Assembly: GCA_036556425.1 (NCBI GenBank)
Contig: DATBJJ010000048.1
Span: 62,001 to 126,000 of the forward strand
DNA from: DATBJJ01 sp036556425
GTDB taxonomy: Bacteria > Acidobacteriota > Vicinamibacteria > Vicinamibacterales > 2-12-FULL-66-21
DNA length: 64,000 nucleotides
Direction: 5' to 3'
Shown here: piece after piece, positions 1-8,240 of the stretch
Layout of the letters: every line of letters begins with the position of its first letter
How positions within the stretch are numbered: position 1 is the stretch's first letter
Program-made: the position numbers and the translations under genes
Notes under the pieces: model-generated
What the model saw: only the letters and a program-made list of their open reading frames with translations
The model's database searches: none
What the model was told of the DNA's origin: nothing

Positions 1-96
1 GGCGACCTCAAGGATGCGCTGCTCGAAGACGTCACGCGCTTCAACGGCGGCACGTTCGAGGACGACGCGACCTTGATCGTCGTCGGAATGCCGTAG
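1..96 (+). CDS. SpoIIE/PP2C-type serine phosphatase, C-terminal fragment
   Basis: Only the last 31 codons are present and the gene begins left of the window. The tail contains the motif FEDDATLIVV, which matches the final metal-binding DD-A-T-L strand of SpoIIE/RsbU-type PP2C phosphatases that dephosphorylate anti-anti-sigma factors. The open frame from base 1 to the TAG at 94-96 is continuous. The upstream sensor domains cannot be seen, so the identity rests on this one motif. Confidence 0.6.
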   Translation, partial: GDLKDALLEDVTRFNGGTFEDDATLIVVGMP

Positions 97-112
97 AACC
101 GCCCCCTCGGCT

Positions 113-928
113 GTGATGGCCCGCGTGATCGGGTTGATCCTCGGCGTGTTGACGATCGGCGTGCTGCTCTTGTGGTTCGGGCAGCGGCGATTGATCTATT
201 TCCCCTTCGGCGACGTTCCGTCTCCGGCCGAGGCCGGCCTCGCGCGCGCGGAACCGGTCGCGTTCCAGACGGGGGACGGGCTGCGGCTGGCCGGGTGGTT
301 CGTGCCCGCGATCGAGCCGGCGACCGGCGACACGATGATCGTGTTCAACGGGAACGCCGGGAACCGCGCGTACCGCGCGGACATCGCCGCCCGCATGTCC
401 GAGCTCGGCGTCGCCGTGCTGCTCTTCGACTATCGCGGCTACGGCGGCAATCCCGGCGCGCCGACCGAGGAGGGGCTCGCGCGTGACGCGCGCGCCGCCC
501 TTGCGTTCGTGGAGTCTCGCCCGGACGTGGATCGGCGACGCATCGTGTTCTTCGGCGAATCGCTGGGCGCCGCGGTGGCGGTGGGACTCGCGGTGGAGCG
601 GCGGCCGCGCGCGCTGATTCTCCGATCGCCGTTCACGTCGCTCGCCGACACCGCGCGGCATCACTATCCGCTCCTGCCCGTCGGCTGGCTCTTGCGCGAC
701 AGGTTTCCGTCGCGCGATCGGATCGCGAAAGCCGCGGTGCCGCTCCTCGTCATCACGGCCGCGCGCGACAGCGTCGTCCCCAGCGAGCAGAGCCGGCGGC
801 TGTTCGACGCGGCGCCCGAGCCGAAGCGCCTGCTCGTCATCGACGGCGTCGATCACAACGACGCCGCCCTGGCCGCGGGCCCGCAGGTGGTCGCCGCGGT
901 CGGAGAGTTCCTGCGGAGTGCTGGCTAA
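113..928 (+). CDS. Membrane-anchored alpha/beta hydrolase (BEM46/YfhR-like)
   Basis: This 271-residue protein starts with a hydrophobic segment (about residues 5-22) that probably anchors it in the membrane with the enzyme outside. The alpha/beta hydrolase fold follows: the oxyanion region FNGNAGNR near 79-85, the nucleophile elbow GESLG with Ser150, Asp219 in ARDSVVP and His248 in DHND. The complete triad indicates an active esterase or peptidase-like hydrolase, but the substrate is unknown. The start is GTG 113 or ATG 116, neither with a strong ribosome binding site. It lies 16 bp behind the phosphatase end. Confidence 0.8.
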   Translation: MMARVIGLILGVLTIGVLLLWFGQRRLIYFPFGDVPSPAEAGLARAEPVAFQTGDGLRLAGWFVPAIEPATGDTMIVFNGNAGNRAYRADIAARMSELGVAVLLFDYRGYGGNPGAPTEEGLARDARAALAFVESRPDVDRRRIVFFGESLGAAVAVGLAVERRPRALILRSPFTSLADTARHHYPLLPVGWLLRDRFPSRDRIAKAAVPLLVITAARDSVVPSEQSRRLFDAAPEPKRLLVIDGVDHNDAALAAGPQVVAAVGEFLRSAG

Positions 929-940
929 TATGTTAACATA
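929..940. promoter_or_regulatory. 12-bp perfect palindrome, candidate antitoxin operator
   Basis: TATGTTAACATA is its own reverse complement. It lies 5 bp upstream of the antitoxin start codon and overlaps an AT-rich, -10-like stretch. Ribbon-helix-helix antitoxins usually bind short palindromes over their own promoters, so this is a plausible autoregulatory operator. Binding itself is inferred. Confidence 0.5.
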
Positions 941-945
941 AGCAT

Positions 946-1209
946 ATGAAGCGGACGACCATCTACCTGGAGCCGGAGCTCGAAGTGCTGCTGAAGCTCG
1001 AGGTGCAGCGCCGCAAGAAGCCGATGGCGGAGATCGTGCGCGAGGCGGTGTACGCGTACGTCACCCGCGCGCCGCGCAGCGCGCCGCCGGGCGCGGGCGC
1101 GTTCGCGAGCGGCCGATCCGAGACCGCGGAGAGGGCGGAGTCGGTCCTCGCCGAGACCGGCTTCGGAGCCGCGCGGCCCGCGAAAGCCGCCCCGCGAAAG
1201 AAGAAGTGA
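946..1209 (+). CDS. Ribbon-helix-helix antitoxin (CopG/VapB-like)
   Basis: This 87-residue protein opens with KRTTIYLEPELEVLL, a typical CopG/MetJ-Arc beta strand, followed by the helix-turn-helix MAEIVREAVYAYV. That N-terminal half should dimerise and bind DNA. The remaining half is Ala/Pro/Arg-rich and ends in a basic KKK tail, which would be expected to wrap the toxin. Its TGA overlaps the GTG start of the PIN-domain gene by 4 bp, the usual translational coupling of toxin-antitoxin pairs. A palindromic operator candidate precedes it. Confidence 0.8.
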   Translation: MKRTTIYLEPELEVLLKLEVQRRKKPMAEIVREAVYAYVTRAPRSAPPGAGAFASGRSETAERAESVLAETGFGAARPAKAAPRKKK

Positions 1210-1613
1210 GCGTCCTGCTCGACACGGGCATCGTCTACGCGTACTACGATCGCAGCGACGCGTGGCACAGGCGAGCGCGCGCGTTCATCGAGAGCGAGCA
1301 GCGCGGGTTGATTCTGCCCGCGTGCGTCATCCCGGAGATCGATCACCTGCTCGGCCACCGCCTCGGCGCGCGGAGCCGATTGACCTTCTACGCCGGCATC
1401 GTCGACGGCGCCTACCTGGTCGCGGATCTCCCTCGCGACGCGTACGCGCGCGTCGCCGACCTCAGTCGTCAGTTCTCCGATTTGGAGTTGGGATTCGTGG
1501 ACGCGGCGATCGTCGCGGTCGCGGAAACGCTCGGGCTGTCGCGCGTGGCGACGGCCGATCGCCGCCACTTCGTGCCGCTCGCCGAAGCGCTCGGGCTCGA
1601 GATCGTGCCCTAG
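1206..1613 (+). CDS. PIN-domain toxin (VapC-like ribonuclease)
   Basis: This 135-residue PIN-domain protein has the acidic quartet expected for metal-dependent RNA cleavage: Asp6 in LLDTG, Glu44 in IPEID, Asp99 in FVDAAI and Asp118 in TADRRHF. Length and motif spacing fit VapC toxins, which cut tRNA or rRNA when released from the antitoxin. It starts at a GTG overlapping the antitoxin stop. It ends at 1613, immediately against the convergent hemB gene with no spacer, so no terminator separates the two. Confidence 0.85.
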   Translation: MSVLLDTGIVYAYYDRSDAWHRRARAFIESEQRGLILPACVIPEIDHLLGHRLGARSRLTFYAGIVDGAYLVADLPRDAYARVADLSRQFSDLELGFVDAAIVAVAETLGLSRVATADRRHFVPLAEALGLEIVP

Positions 1614-2633
1614 TTAGAGAAGCCGCGCCGCCTCGCGCGCGTAGTAGGTGATGATGATGTCGGCGCCGGCGCGGCGGATGGCCGTCAGCGTCTCCATCAT
1701 CGCGCGCGACTCGTCGATCCAGCCATTGCGCGCGGCCGCCTTGATCATCGCGTACTCGCCGCTGACCTGATACGCCGCGGTCGGCAGTCCGAGCTCCGTC
1801 TTCACGCGCGCGATCACGTCGAGATAGGGAAGCGCGGGCTTCACCATCACGATGTCGGCCCCTTCCTCGACGTCGAGCCGCACTTCACGCAGCGCTTCGT
1901 CGACGTTCGCCGGATCCATCTGGTGCGATCGACGATCGCCGAACGCGGGCGCGGAATCCGCCGCCTCGCGAAACGGTCCGTAGAACGCCGAGCAGTACTT
2001 CGCCGCATACGACATGATGGCGACCTGGCTGAAGCCCGCGGCGTCCAACGCCTGCCTGATGCGGCCCACGCGGCCGTCCATCATGTCCGACGGCGCGACG
2101 ATGTCCGCGCCCGCCGCCGCGTGCGACAGCGCCGAGCGGACCAGTTGCTCGACCGTGGGATCGTTGGCCACTTCGCCGTCGACGAGAAGGCCGCAGTGTC
2201 CGTGCGAGGTGTACTCGCACAAGCACACGTCGGTGACGACCAGGAGCTCGGGAATCTCCTGCTTCAGCGCGCGCGTCGCCATTTGCACCGGCGCGTTCGG
2301 ATCGTACGCCGCGGAGCCGACCTCGTCTTTGCCGTCCGGCAGCCCGAACAGCAGCACGCCGGGGACGCCGTCCGCCTTGGCGGCCGCCGCTTCCTTCACG
2401 GCTTCGTCGACCGACAGTTGGAACACGCCCGGCATCGAACCGACCTCGCGCCGCTGCCCGTCGCCTGGGCAGACGAACAGCGGATAGAGGAACATGTCCG
2501 CGCTCAATCGCGTTTCGCGCACCATCGATCGAATCGCCGCGGATCGGCGGAGCCGTCGAAGGCGGCGGGGCAGATCGAGCGCCGCTGATTCCGTGGCGCG
2601 TGGAGTCGACAGTGGAGTCGTGCGTGTAGCCAT
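1614..2633 (-). CDS. hemB: Delta-aminolevulinic acid dehydratase (porphobilinogen synthase)
   Basis: Condenses two 5-aminolevulinate molecules to porphobilinogen in cytosolic tetrapyrrole synthesis. The protein has 339 residues, normal for the family. Both Schiff-base lysines are present: Lys212 in SYAAKYCSAFYGPF and Lys265 in MVKPALPYLD. Cys137, Cys139 and Cys147 in CLCEYTSHGHC form the zinc-binding cysteine site, so this is a zinc-type rather than a magnesium-only enzyme. It is the last gene of the haem operon, 2 bp downstream of the cobA-hemD fusion. The ATG at 2633 is the start. Confidence 0.96.
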   Translation of the reverse strand: MATRTTPLSTPRATESAALDLPRRLRRLRRSAAIRSMVRETRLSADMFLYPLFVCPGDGQRREVGSMPGVFQLSVDEAVKEAAAAKADGVPGVLLFGLPDGKDEVGSAAYDPNAPVQMATRALKQEIPELLVVTDVCLCEYTSHGHCGLLVDGEVANDPTVEQLVRSALSHAAAGADIVAPSDMMDGRVGRIRQALDAAGFSQVAIMSYAAKYCSAFYGPFREAADSAPAFGDRRSHQMDPANVDEALREVRLDVEEGADIVMVKPALPYLDVIARVKTELGLPTAAYQVSGEYAMIKAAARNGWIDESRAMMETLTAIRRAGADIIITYYAREAARLL

Positions 2634-2635
2634 GG

Positions 2636-4177
2636 TTACTCGACGGTCTCGACGACCTCAACCTTCGTGAAGTGTTCCACCAGCGAGTCGACGAGATCCG
2701 GGATCGTGTAGCGCGCCGGCATGACGCTCGTCGCGATATCCAGTTGCTGCGCGGCCTCTGCCGTCACCGGACCGATGGACGCGACGACGGTCGTGCGCAG
2801 CAGATCGACGGCTTGATCCATGCCGAGCATCGCGACGAAGTTCCTGACCGTCGACGCGCTCGTGAACGTCACCGCATCGATCTGTCGATCGAGAAGCATG
2901 CGATAGATGTCGGGTCCGCCTTCGCGATCGACGGACGCCGGAATCGTTCGGTACGCGATGACGTCGTGCACGTCCGCGCCCGCCTGGCTGAGCTCCTCCG
3001 CGAGAAGATCGCGCGCGATGTCGGCGCGCGGGAGCAGGAAGCGCTTGCCTCGCAGGCTTCCCGTTCCCTTCAACGCGTCGACGACCGCCTCCGCGCGAAA
3101 CTCAGGCGGCGTGAGGTCGACTTTGATGCCGTACCGCGCGACGCGCGACGCGGTCGTCGGTCCGATCGTGCAGATCTTGACCCCCTTCAACTCGCGGATG
3201 TCGCTCCTGGCAAGCAGTCGATCCATGAACGAGTCCACGGCGTTGCCGCTCGTGAACACGATCCAATCGTAGCGGCCGGCCTCGGCGCACGCCTGATCGA
3301 GCGGCGTGGGATCCTCCGGCGGCGCGATCCGGATCGCCGACGCGGGGATCGCTTCGGCGCCGCGTTCCTCCAACATCTCGATCAACTCGCCCGCCTGTTC
3401 CAGCGAGCGCGTGACGACGATCCGCTTGCCGAAGAGCGGACGCTCGTCGAACCAGCGGAGATGCTGTCGCAGCCCGGCGACGGCGCCGACGATGAGGAGC
3501 GCCGCGGATCCATCGCGCGCGTGCGAGGCAATCGTGGCGAGCGTCCCCTCGAGCGTCTGTTGCGACGGCAGGCTGCCGTCGTAAATCAGCGCCGCCGTTT
3601 CCTCCGGCGGACGGCCGTGAGCGATCAGCTTCTCGGCGATCGCGCCGATCTGGCGCGATCCCGCGTAGCACGCGATCGTGCCGCCGAGGCCCGCGAGCCG
3701 ATCCCAATCCACGTCCGGCGGCGCGTCGACTTCTCCTTCGTGTCCGCGCACGAACGTCAACGCGTCGCCCGCGCCGGGATACGTGAGCGGCACGCCGGCG
3801 TACGCCGCGCCGCCGAGCGCGGCGGGAATGCCCGGCACGACCTCGAACGGAATCCCCTGCTCGTGGAGGAAGAGCGCTTCCTTGCCGCCGCTGTCGAAGA
3901 TGAACGGGTCGCCCCACTTCAAGCGGACGACGGTTCGTCCTTCCCGCGCCTTTTCCGCGAGCAGATACGAGATCGCGTCCTGCTCCTGCGGCTTCGGCGC
4001 CGCCGATCCGACGTCGATCCGTTCAGCGCCCGGCTTTGCGAGCTGCAGAAGACGAGGGTGCACGCGATGGTCGTACACGACGACGTCCGCCGCCTGAAGA
4101 TAGCGACGCCCTCGCACGGTCAGGAGCGACGGATCGCCCGGGCCCGCTCCGACGATGTAGACACAGGGCGTGTTCAC
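2636..4177 (-). CDS. cobA-hemD: Uroporphyrinogen-III C-methyltransferase / uroporphyrinogen-III synthase fusion
   Basis: A 513-residue bifunctional protein. Residues 1 to about 245 are a SUMT/CobA methylase with the N-terminal motif YIVGAGPGDPSLLT and the VVRLKWGDPFIF region, which makes precorrin-2 from uroporphyrinogen III. From about 250 (GKRIVVTRS) to the end is HemD, which cyclises hydroxymethylbilane. The fusion couples ring closure to the sirohaem/cobalamin branch. The GTG start at 4177 was chosen because the conserved methylase strand begins right there, GAGG lies 5 bp upstream, and the hemC stop is 7 bp away. The longer open frame would run into hemC. Confidence 0.93.
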   Translation of the reverse strand: MNTPCVYIVGAGPGDPSLLTVRGRRYLQAADVVVYDHRVHPRLLQLAKPGAERIDVGSAAPKPQEQDAISYLLAEKAREGRTVVRLKWGDPFIFDSGGKEALFLHEQGIPFEVVPGIPAALGGAAYAGVPLTYPGAGDALTFVRGHEGEVDAPPDVDWDRLAGLGGTIACYAGSRQIGAIAEKLIAHGRPPEETAALIYDGSLPSQQTLEGTLATIASHARDGSAALLIVGAVAGLRQHLRWFDERPLFGKRIVVTRSLEQAGELIEMLEERGAEAIPASAIRIAPPEDPTPLDQACAEAGRYDWIVFTSGNAVDSFMDRLLARSDIRELKGVKICTIGPTTASRVARYGIKVDLTPPEFRAEAVVDALKGTGSLRGKRFLLPRADIARDLLAEELSQAGADVHDVIAYRTIPASVDREGGPDIYRMLLDRQIDAVTFTSASTVRNFVAMLGMDQAVDLLRTTVVASIGPVTAEAAQQLDIATSVMPARYTIPDLVDSLVEHFTKVEVVETVE

Positions 4178-4184
4178 GTGATCC

Positions 4185-5114
4185 TCACAATCCCAACAGC
4201 TCGCGCGCGCCGTGGCTCGCGAGATCTTCAGCGAGCGCGCGGCCGAGCGCGTCGGCACGCGCCGCCGGACCGCGCAGCGATCGCCGCACGACCGTCGCGC
4301 CATCGACCGACACGGCGACCGCATGCAGCTCGAGCGCGTCGCCGTCCGCCAGCGCAATCGCGCCGAGCGGGAGCTCGCAGCCGCCGCCGATCGTCGACAC
4401 GAGCGCGCGTTCCGCGGTCAGCGCCGCGCCGGCCGCCTCGTCATGAATCTGCTGCAGCATGCCACGAGCCTCGTCGTCCGCGGCCCGGATTTCTGTCGCA
4501 ACAATACCCTGACCGGGGGCAGGGACGCACTGATCGAGTGGGATGGAGGCGGAGATCCGCCCGCCGAATCCCAGCCGCCGCAGGCCCGCGCACGCGAGAA
4601 CCAGCGCGCCGAATTGGCCGCCGTCCAGCTTGCCGAGCCGCGTGTCGACGTTGCCGCGCACGGGCTCGAAGCGCGCCTCACGCAGGATACCCGAGAGCTG
4701 AGCGATACGCCTGATACTCCCGGTACCGATCACGACGCCGCGCTCGAATTGTTCGGCCACCGCCGGCCAGCCGCGCGCGCGGTTCTCCACGGGCAGCACG
4801 ATGGCGTCGAGCGGATCCTCGCGCGGGAGACACGCCGCGATTGCGAGGTCGTCCGGCAATTCCACCGTCATGTCTTTCGCGCTGTGCACGGCGACGTCGA
4901 CAACGTTGTCGAGGAGCGCGTCTTCAATCTCCTTCACGAATTGCCGCTTCGTGTCCGCGCCCGGGACGGGTCCGGTCTGGGATCGATCGCCGGTGGTCCT
5001 GATCGTGATGATCTCCGATCGGATCCCTTTCGATTGCAGAAGGCGGGCGACCGCCGTGGCTTGCCAGAGCGCGAGGCGGCTCCCGCGCGTGCCGATTCTC
5101 AGCGCGCGGGACAC
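4185..5114 (-). CDS. hemC: Porphobilinogen deaminase (hydroxymethylbilane synthase)
   Basis: Polymerises four porphobilinogens to hydroxymethylbilane. The 309-residue protein starts at GTG 5114 with SRALRIGTRGSRLALWQA, the canonical N-terminus. Asp81 in VHSAKDM is the catalytic aspartate, and Cys246 in GGGCELPLGA is the residue that carries the dipyrromethane cofactor. The RGNVDTRL substrate loop is intact. The start codon follows the hemA stop by only 2 bp, in operon order hemA-hemC-cobA/hemD-hemB. Confidence 0.95.
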   Translation of the reverse strand: MSRALRIGTRGSRLALWQATAVARLLQSKGIRSEIITIRTTGDRSQTGPVPGADTKRQFVKEIEDALLDNVVDVAVHSAKDMTVELPDDLAIAACLPREDPLDAIVLPVENRARGWPAVAEQFERGVVIGTGSIRRIAQLSGILREARFEPVRGNVDTRLGKLDGGQFGALVLACAGLRRLGFGGRISASIPLDQCVPAPGQGIVATEIRAADDEARGMLQQIHDEAAGAALTAERALVSTIGGGCELPLGAIALADGDALELHAVAVSVDGATVVRRSLRGPAARADALGRALAEDLASHGARELLGL

Positions 5115-5116
5115 GA

Positions 5117-6475
5117 TCAGCGCGCCCGCGCGCGGGGGATGAGATCCGCCGGGCGATCGCCTTTGTCTGCCGACGAGGACGGCTCCGGCGTCAACGCGAA
5201 CAGGCGATGCAGCGCTTCGGCGTAGTCGACCGCGATGGCATCCTCGCCGATCTGCTTCAGCTGCTCTGTCGGCGTCAGGAGGAGCTTCTCGAACATCAAC
5301 CGCGTGATCTCGTCGAGGCGCGCGCGCGCTTCGGGTGTGAGGCCCGACAACTTCGGCTCCAGCCGCCGCAGCTCCGACTGGCGGATCTGCTCGAATCGTT
5401 GACGCAGCGCGACGATCGTCGGAACGATCTCGCGCGCCTGCAGCCACGTCGCGAACTTGGAGACTTCCTCGTCGACGATCGCTTCGGCGCCGGCGAGCTC
5501 GGTCGAGCGACGCGCCAGATTCTCGCTGACGATCGTCTGCAGATCGTCCATGTGATACAGGAATACTTGCTCCAAATCCCCGACCGACGGCTCCACGTCG
5601 CGAGGCAGCGCGATGTCGATCACGAACAACGGCCGATTCCGCCGCGCGCGCATCGCGTCGTCGATAGCCGTCTTCGTCAGCACTGGTTCGGTCGCGCCTG
5701 TCGCGGTGACGATGATGTCGGCGGCCGACAGCGCGCGCGTGAGATCGGACCACGGTACCGCGCGTCCTTCGAGCTGACGCGCCAGCGCTTCGGCCGAGGC
5801 GAGCGTGCGGCTCGCGATCGCGATCTGCTTCACGGGCTGCGATCGCAGGTGAACGCCGGTCAGCTCCGCCATCTCGCCGGCGCCGAGAATCAGGACGCTG
5901 AGGCCTGAGAGATCGCCGAAGATTTTCTTCGCCAGCTCGATCGCCGCGTAGCTCACGGAGACGGCGCCTTCGCCGAGTCCCGTCTCGCTTCGTACGCGCT
6001 TGCCGACGGCAAACGCGGCATGGAACAGGCGATGCGTCACGGTCCCCGCGAACTGCAGATCGCTCGCGGTCGAGTAAGCCGTCTTGACCTGACCGAGAAT
6101 CTGCGGCTCGCCGACGACGAGCGAGTCGAGACCCGCGGCGACGCGGAACAAGTGCCGCGCGACGTCTATGCCGCGCAGCGAGTACATGTGGTTGGCGACG
6201 CCGCCGGCGTCGACGCCGTGGTATTCGATGAAGAAGTTGCGGATCTGTTCCGCCGCCGTGTCGGTGTCGCCGAGCGCGTAGATCTCGGCGCGGTTGCAGG
6301 TCGACAGGACGACCGCTTCGGGGCTGATGCCGCGCGCGGCGAACGCCGACAGCGCCGCGTCGAGACCGCGCCGCGTGAAATCGACGGCCTCGCGCAGCTC
6401 GACGGGCGCCGTACGGTGGCTGATGCCCACGGCGAGGAGCGCAGGTGCGCGCGCGGTGTCTTGAGGGCGCATCAT
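5117..6475 (-). CDS. hemA: Glutamyl-tRNA reductase
   Basis: Reduces glutamyl-tRNA to glutamate-1-semialdehyde with NADPH, the first committed step of C5-pathway haem synthesis. The protein has 452 residues. GISHRTAPVELRE lies near the N-terminus, Cys60 in VVLSTCNRAEIYA is the thioester-forming nucleophile, LILGAGEMAELTG forms the NADPH-binding site, and a C-terminal helical dimerisation domain follows. The start is ATG 6475 (or the adjacent ATG 6472), 2 bp after the ccsA-like stop. The upstream partner gene resembles HemX/CcsA proteins, which in Bacillus affect GluTR levels. Confidence 0.95.
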   Translation of the reverse strand: MMRPQDTARAPALLAVGISHRTAPVELREAVDFTRRGLDAALSAFAARGISPEAVVLSTCNRAEIYALGDTDTAAEQIRNFFIEYHGVDAGGVANHMYSLRGIDVARHLFRVAAGLDSLVVGEPQILGQVKTAYSTASDLQFAGTVTHRLFHAAFAVGKRVRSETGLGEGAVSVSYAAIELAKKIFGDLSGLSVLILGAGEMAELTGVHLRSQPVKQIAIASRTLASAEALARQLEGRAVPWSDLTRALSAADIIVTATGATEPVLTKTAIDDAMRARRNRPLFVIDIALPRDVEPSVGDLEQVFLYHMDDLQTIVSENLARRSTELAGAEAIVDEEVSKFATWLQAREIVPTIVALRQRFEQIRQSELRRLEPKLSGLTPEARARLDEITRLMFEKLLLTPTEQLKQIGEDAIAVDYAEALHRLFALTPEPSSSADKGDRPADLIPRARAR

Positions 6476-6477
6476 CG

Positions 6478-7296
6478 CTAGAAGTTGTGGCTCTTCGTGA
6501 AGAAGTATCCGACCGGCACGAAGTTCAAGAGCACGATCACGAACGCGATCGCGGACAGCCAGGCGGCGCGGCGGCCGCTCCAGCCAATCGCGCGGCGCGC
6601 CAGCAGCGCGAACGAGTAGACGCACCACGACAAGAGCGCGACGAGGATCTTTGGATCGCCGATGCCCATCGCCTGCGCGCGCGGATCCGTCGACGCGTGG
6701 ATCTGCGTCGCCCACAACCCGCCGACCGCGATGCCGAGCGTCAGGAAGATCCAGCCGATCGTGACGACGCGCCCGTTCATCGCGTCGAGCGCCTGGAGCG
6801 AGGGCAGCCGCGCGTAGAAGAAGCCCAGATGCTTGGCCTTGATCTCCTTGAAGAGCAGCACGTAGGTCACGCCCAGCACGAACGCCAGCGCGAAGCTCGC
6901 GTACGCGAAGAGCATCGACACGATGTGCAAGGTGAACAGCGGGCTCTGCAGGAGCGGCGGGCGCGGACTGATCGCCGGATCGAGCGCCGGAATGATGTCG
7001 AGCACGACCAACAGCGGCACGACGAAGACGCCCATCGCGCGCTCGTCGGTCGTGATCTCGACGTAGAGGTACGACAGGCCGAGCAGCCAGACGAACGCGG
7101 AGATCGCGGCGGTCGTGCCGACGAGCGGCGCGTGGCCGACGCTCACGGTCTGCATCCCGATGAGGAACGCATGCGCGAGCACGGCGCCGCCGAGCAGAGC
7201 GGTAGCCAGACGGCCGACGCGCGGATCGCGCCACGCGAAATGCGTCAGGTAAGCGGCAGCCGCGGCGGCGTAGAAAACGAGGGGAACGAGGTGCAT
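6478..7296 (-). CDS. ccsA: CcsA/HemX-type cytochrome c assembly membrane protein
   Basis: A 272-residue polytopic protein with about eight hydrophobic helices. The layout matches the CcsA/HemX family, which handles haem during cytochrome c assembly or modulates HemA. Paired histidines in loops (for example His19, GHAPL and the THIxS-like segment TLHIVSM) are candidate haem ligands. The C-terminus is compatible with the HemX-like subgroup rather than a full-length CcsA with a tryptophan-rich WWD motif. It lies directly before hemA, as hemX does in Firmicutes. The exact role is inferred from family and position. Confidence 0.8.
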   Translation of the reverse strand: MHLVPLVFYAAAAAAYLTHFAWRDPRVGRLATALLGGAVLAHAFLIGMQTVSVGHAPLVGTTAAISAFVWLLGLSYLYVEITTDERAMGVFVVPLLVVLDIIPALDPAISPRPPLLQSPLFTLHIVSMLFAYASFALAFVLGVTYVLLFKEIKAKHLGFFYARLPSLQALDAMNGRVVTIGWIFLTLGIAVGGLWATQIHASTDPRAQAMGIGDPKILVALLSWCVYSFALLARRAIGWSGRRAAWLSAIAFVIVLLNFVPVGYFFTKSHNF

Positions 7297-7301
7297 GGCA
7301 T

Positions 7302-8231
7302 TTACCGCACCGCTTCCGGGCCGTAATAGCCCTGGCGCGTGCGCGCGGTCAAGCCCGGCTTGCTGACGCGCACGACAATCCGCCGCCAGGCGCCGTTGCG
7401 CATCGGGTTCTTCGAGGAGTACGCCATGCTGTACTGGTTCGCGAGCTCCTCGGAAATCTGCTCGTAGATTTTCGGCAGCTCGGACGCCGTGGTGACGAAA
7501 TAGGCGCGTCCGCCCGTCTCCTGCGACAACTGCTTGAGGACGAACTCCGCTTCCTTGAACTCGGAGCGATACGCGCCAACCGGCCGCAGCCCGATCGCGT
7601 AGATCGCCGTTTCCGATCGCTTGGCGAGATCGAGCACTTCTTCGTACGGCACGAGGCTCGACGTGTCGTCGCCGTCGGAGAGCACCACGATTGCCTGGCG
7701 GCGAATCTCTTCAGCCGAGCTCGCCTTCGCCTTCTTCAGCTCCTTGAGCGAGATGTAGATCGCGTTGTAGAGCGACGTGGATCCGTTGACGTCGGTTCCG
7801 CGGATGGCCTTCTCGAGCGCGTTGACGTCGTTCGTGAATGTCTGAAGGATGCGGACCTGGCTGTCGAAGTCGATCACTTCGATCGCGTCGTCGCGCCGCA
7901 TCCGCCGCGCGAAGCCGATCGCGGCTTCCTGCGCGGTGCCGAGCCGCTCGTTCATGCTCGCGCTCGTGTCGAGCAGGATCGCGAGCGCGATCGGCTGCTG
8001 CACGCGCGAGAAGAAGCTGAGCGACTGACGGGCGCCGTCCTCGTAGACCTCGAAGTCCTCTTCGTTGAGATCGCTGACGTAGCGGCCGCCGTCCATGACG
8101 GTGACGTTCAGCGACACGAGGTCGACGCCGCTGCGGAGGCGCTGCTCCTGGGCCGCGCCGAGCACCGCGGCGGACGTCGCGGCCAAGAGGACGGCCGCCG
8201 CGAATCGGCGCGGGATGGGGAAGAACCTCAT
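7302..8231 (-). CDS. Secreted VWFA-related acidobacterial-type protein (intact MIDAS)
   Basis: This 309-residue protein has a signal peptide (residues 1 to about 26, cut near LGAAQ). A short beta domain follows (SLNVTVMDGGRYVSDLNEEDFEVYEDG), then a von Willebrand factor A domain starting at about residue 80. The metal-ion site DTSAS begins at Asp88, and the later SDGDD loop is present. This architecture matches the VWFA-related domain family that is expanded in Acidobacteriota. Function is unknown; extracytoplasmic protein-protein contact is the likely activity. The gene lies 5 bp upstream of ccsA and 9 bp behind a paralogue, so it leads the haem operon. Confidence 0.85.
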   Translation of the reverse strand: MRFFPIPRRFAAAVLLAATSAAVLGAAQEQRLRSGVDLVSLNVTVMDGGRYVSDLNEEDFEVYEDGARQSLSFFSRVQQPIALAILLDTSASMNERLGTAQEAAIGFARRMRRDDAIEVIDFDSQVRILQTFTNDVNALEKAIRGTDVNGSTSLYNAIYISLKELKKAKASSAEEIRRQAIVVLSDGDDTSSLVPYEEVLDLAKRSETAIYAIGLRPVGAYRSEFKEAEFVLKQLSQETGGRAYFVTTASELPKIYEQISEELANQYSMAYSSKNPMRNGAWRRIVVRVSKPGLTARTRQGYYGPEAVR

Positions 8232-8240
8232 GGGATCGGC

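Noticed and set aside
2672..4714. 680-codon plus-strand frame antisense to cobA-hemD and hemC.
   Set aside because: Composition is Arg-dominated with no recognisable fold; the minus-strand enzymes have all their motifs.
5753..7234. Longer frame running upstream of hemA into ccsA on the minus strand.
   Set aside because: The upstream part is Arg-rich and out of frame with the membrane helices of ccsA; conserved hemA sequence starts at the ATG pair near 6475.
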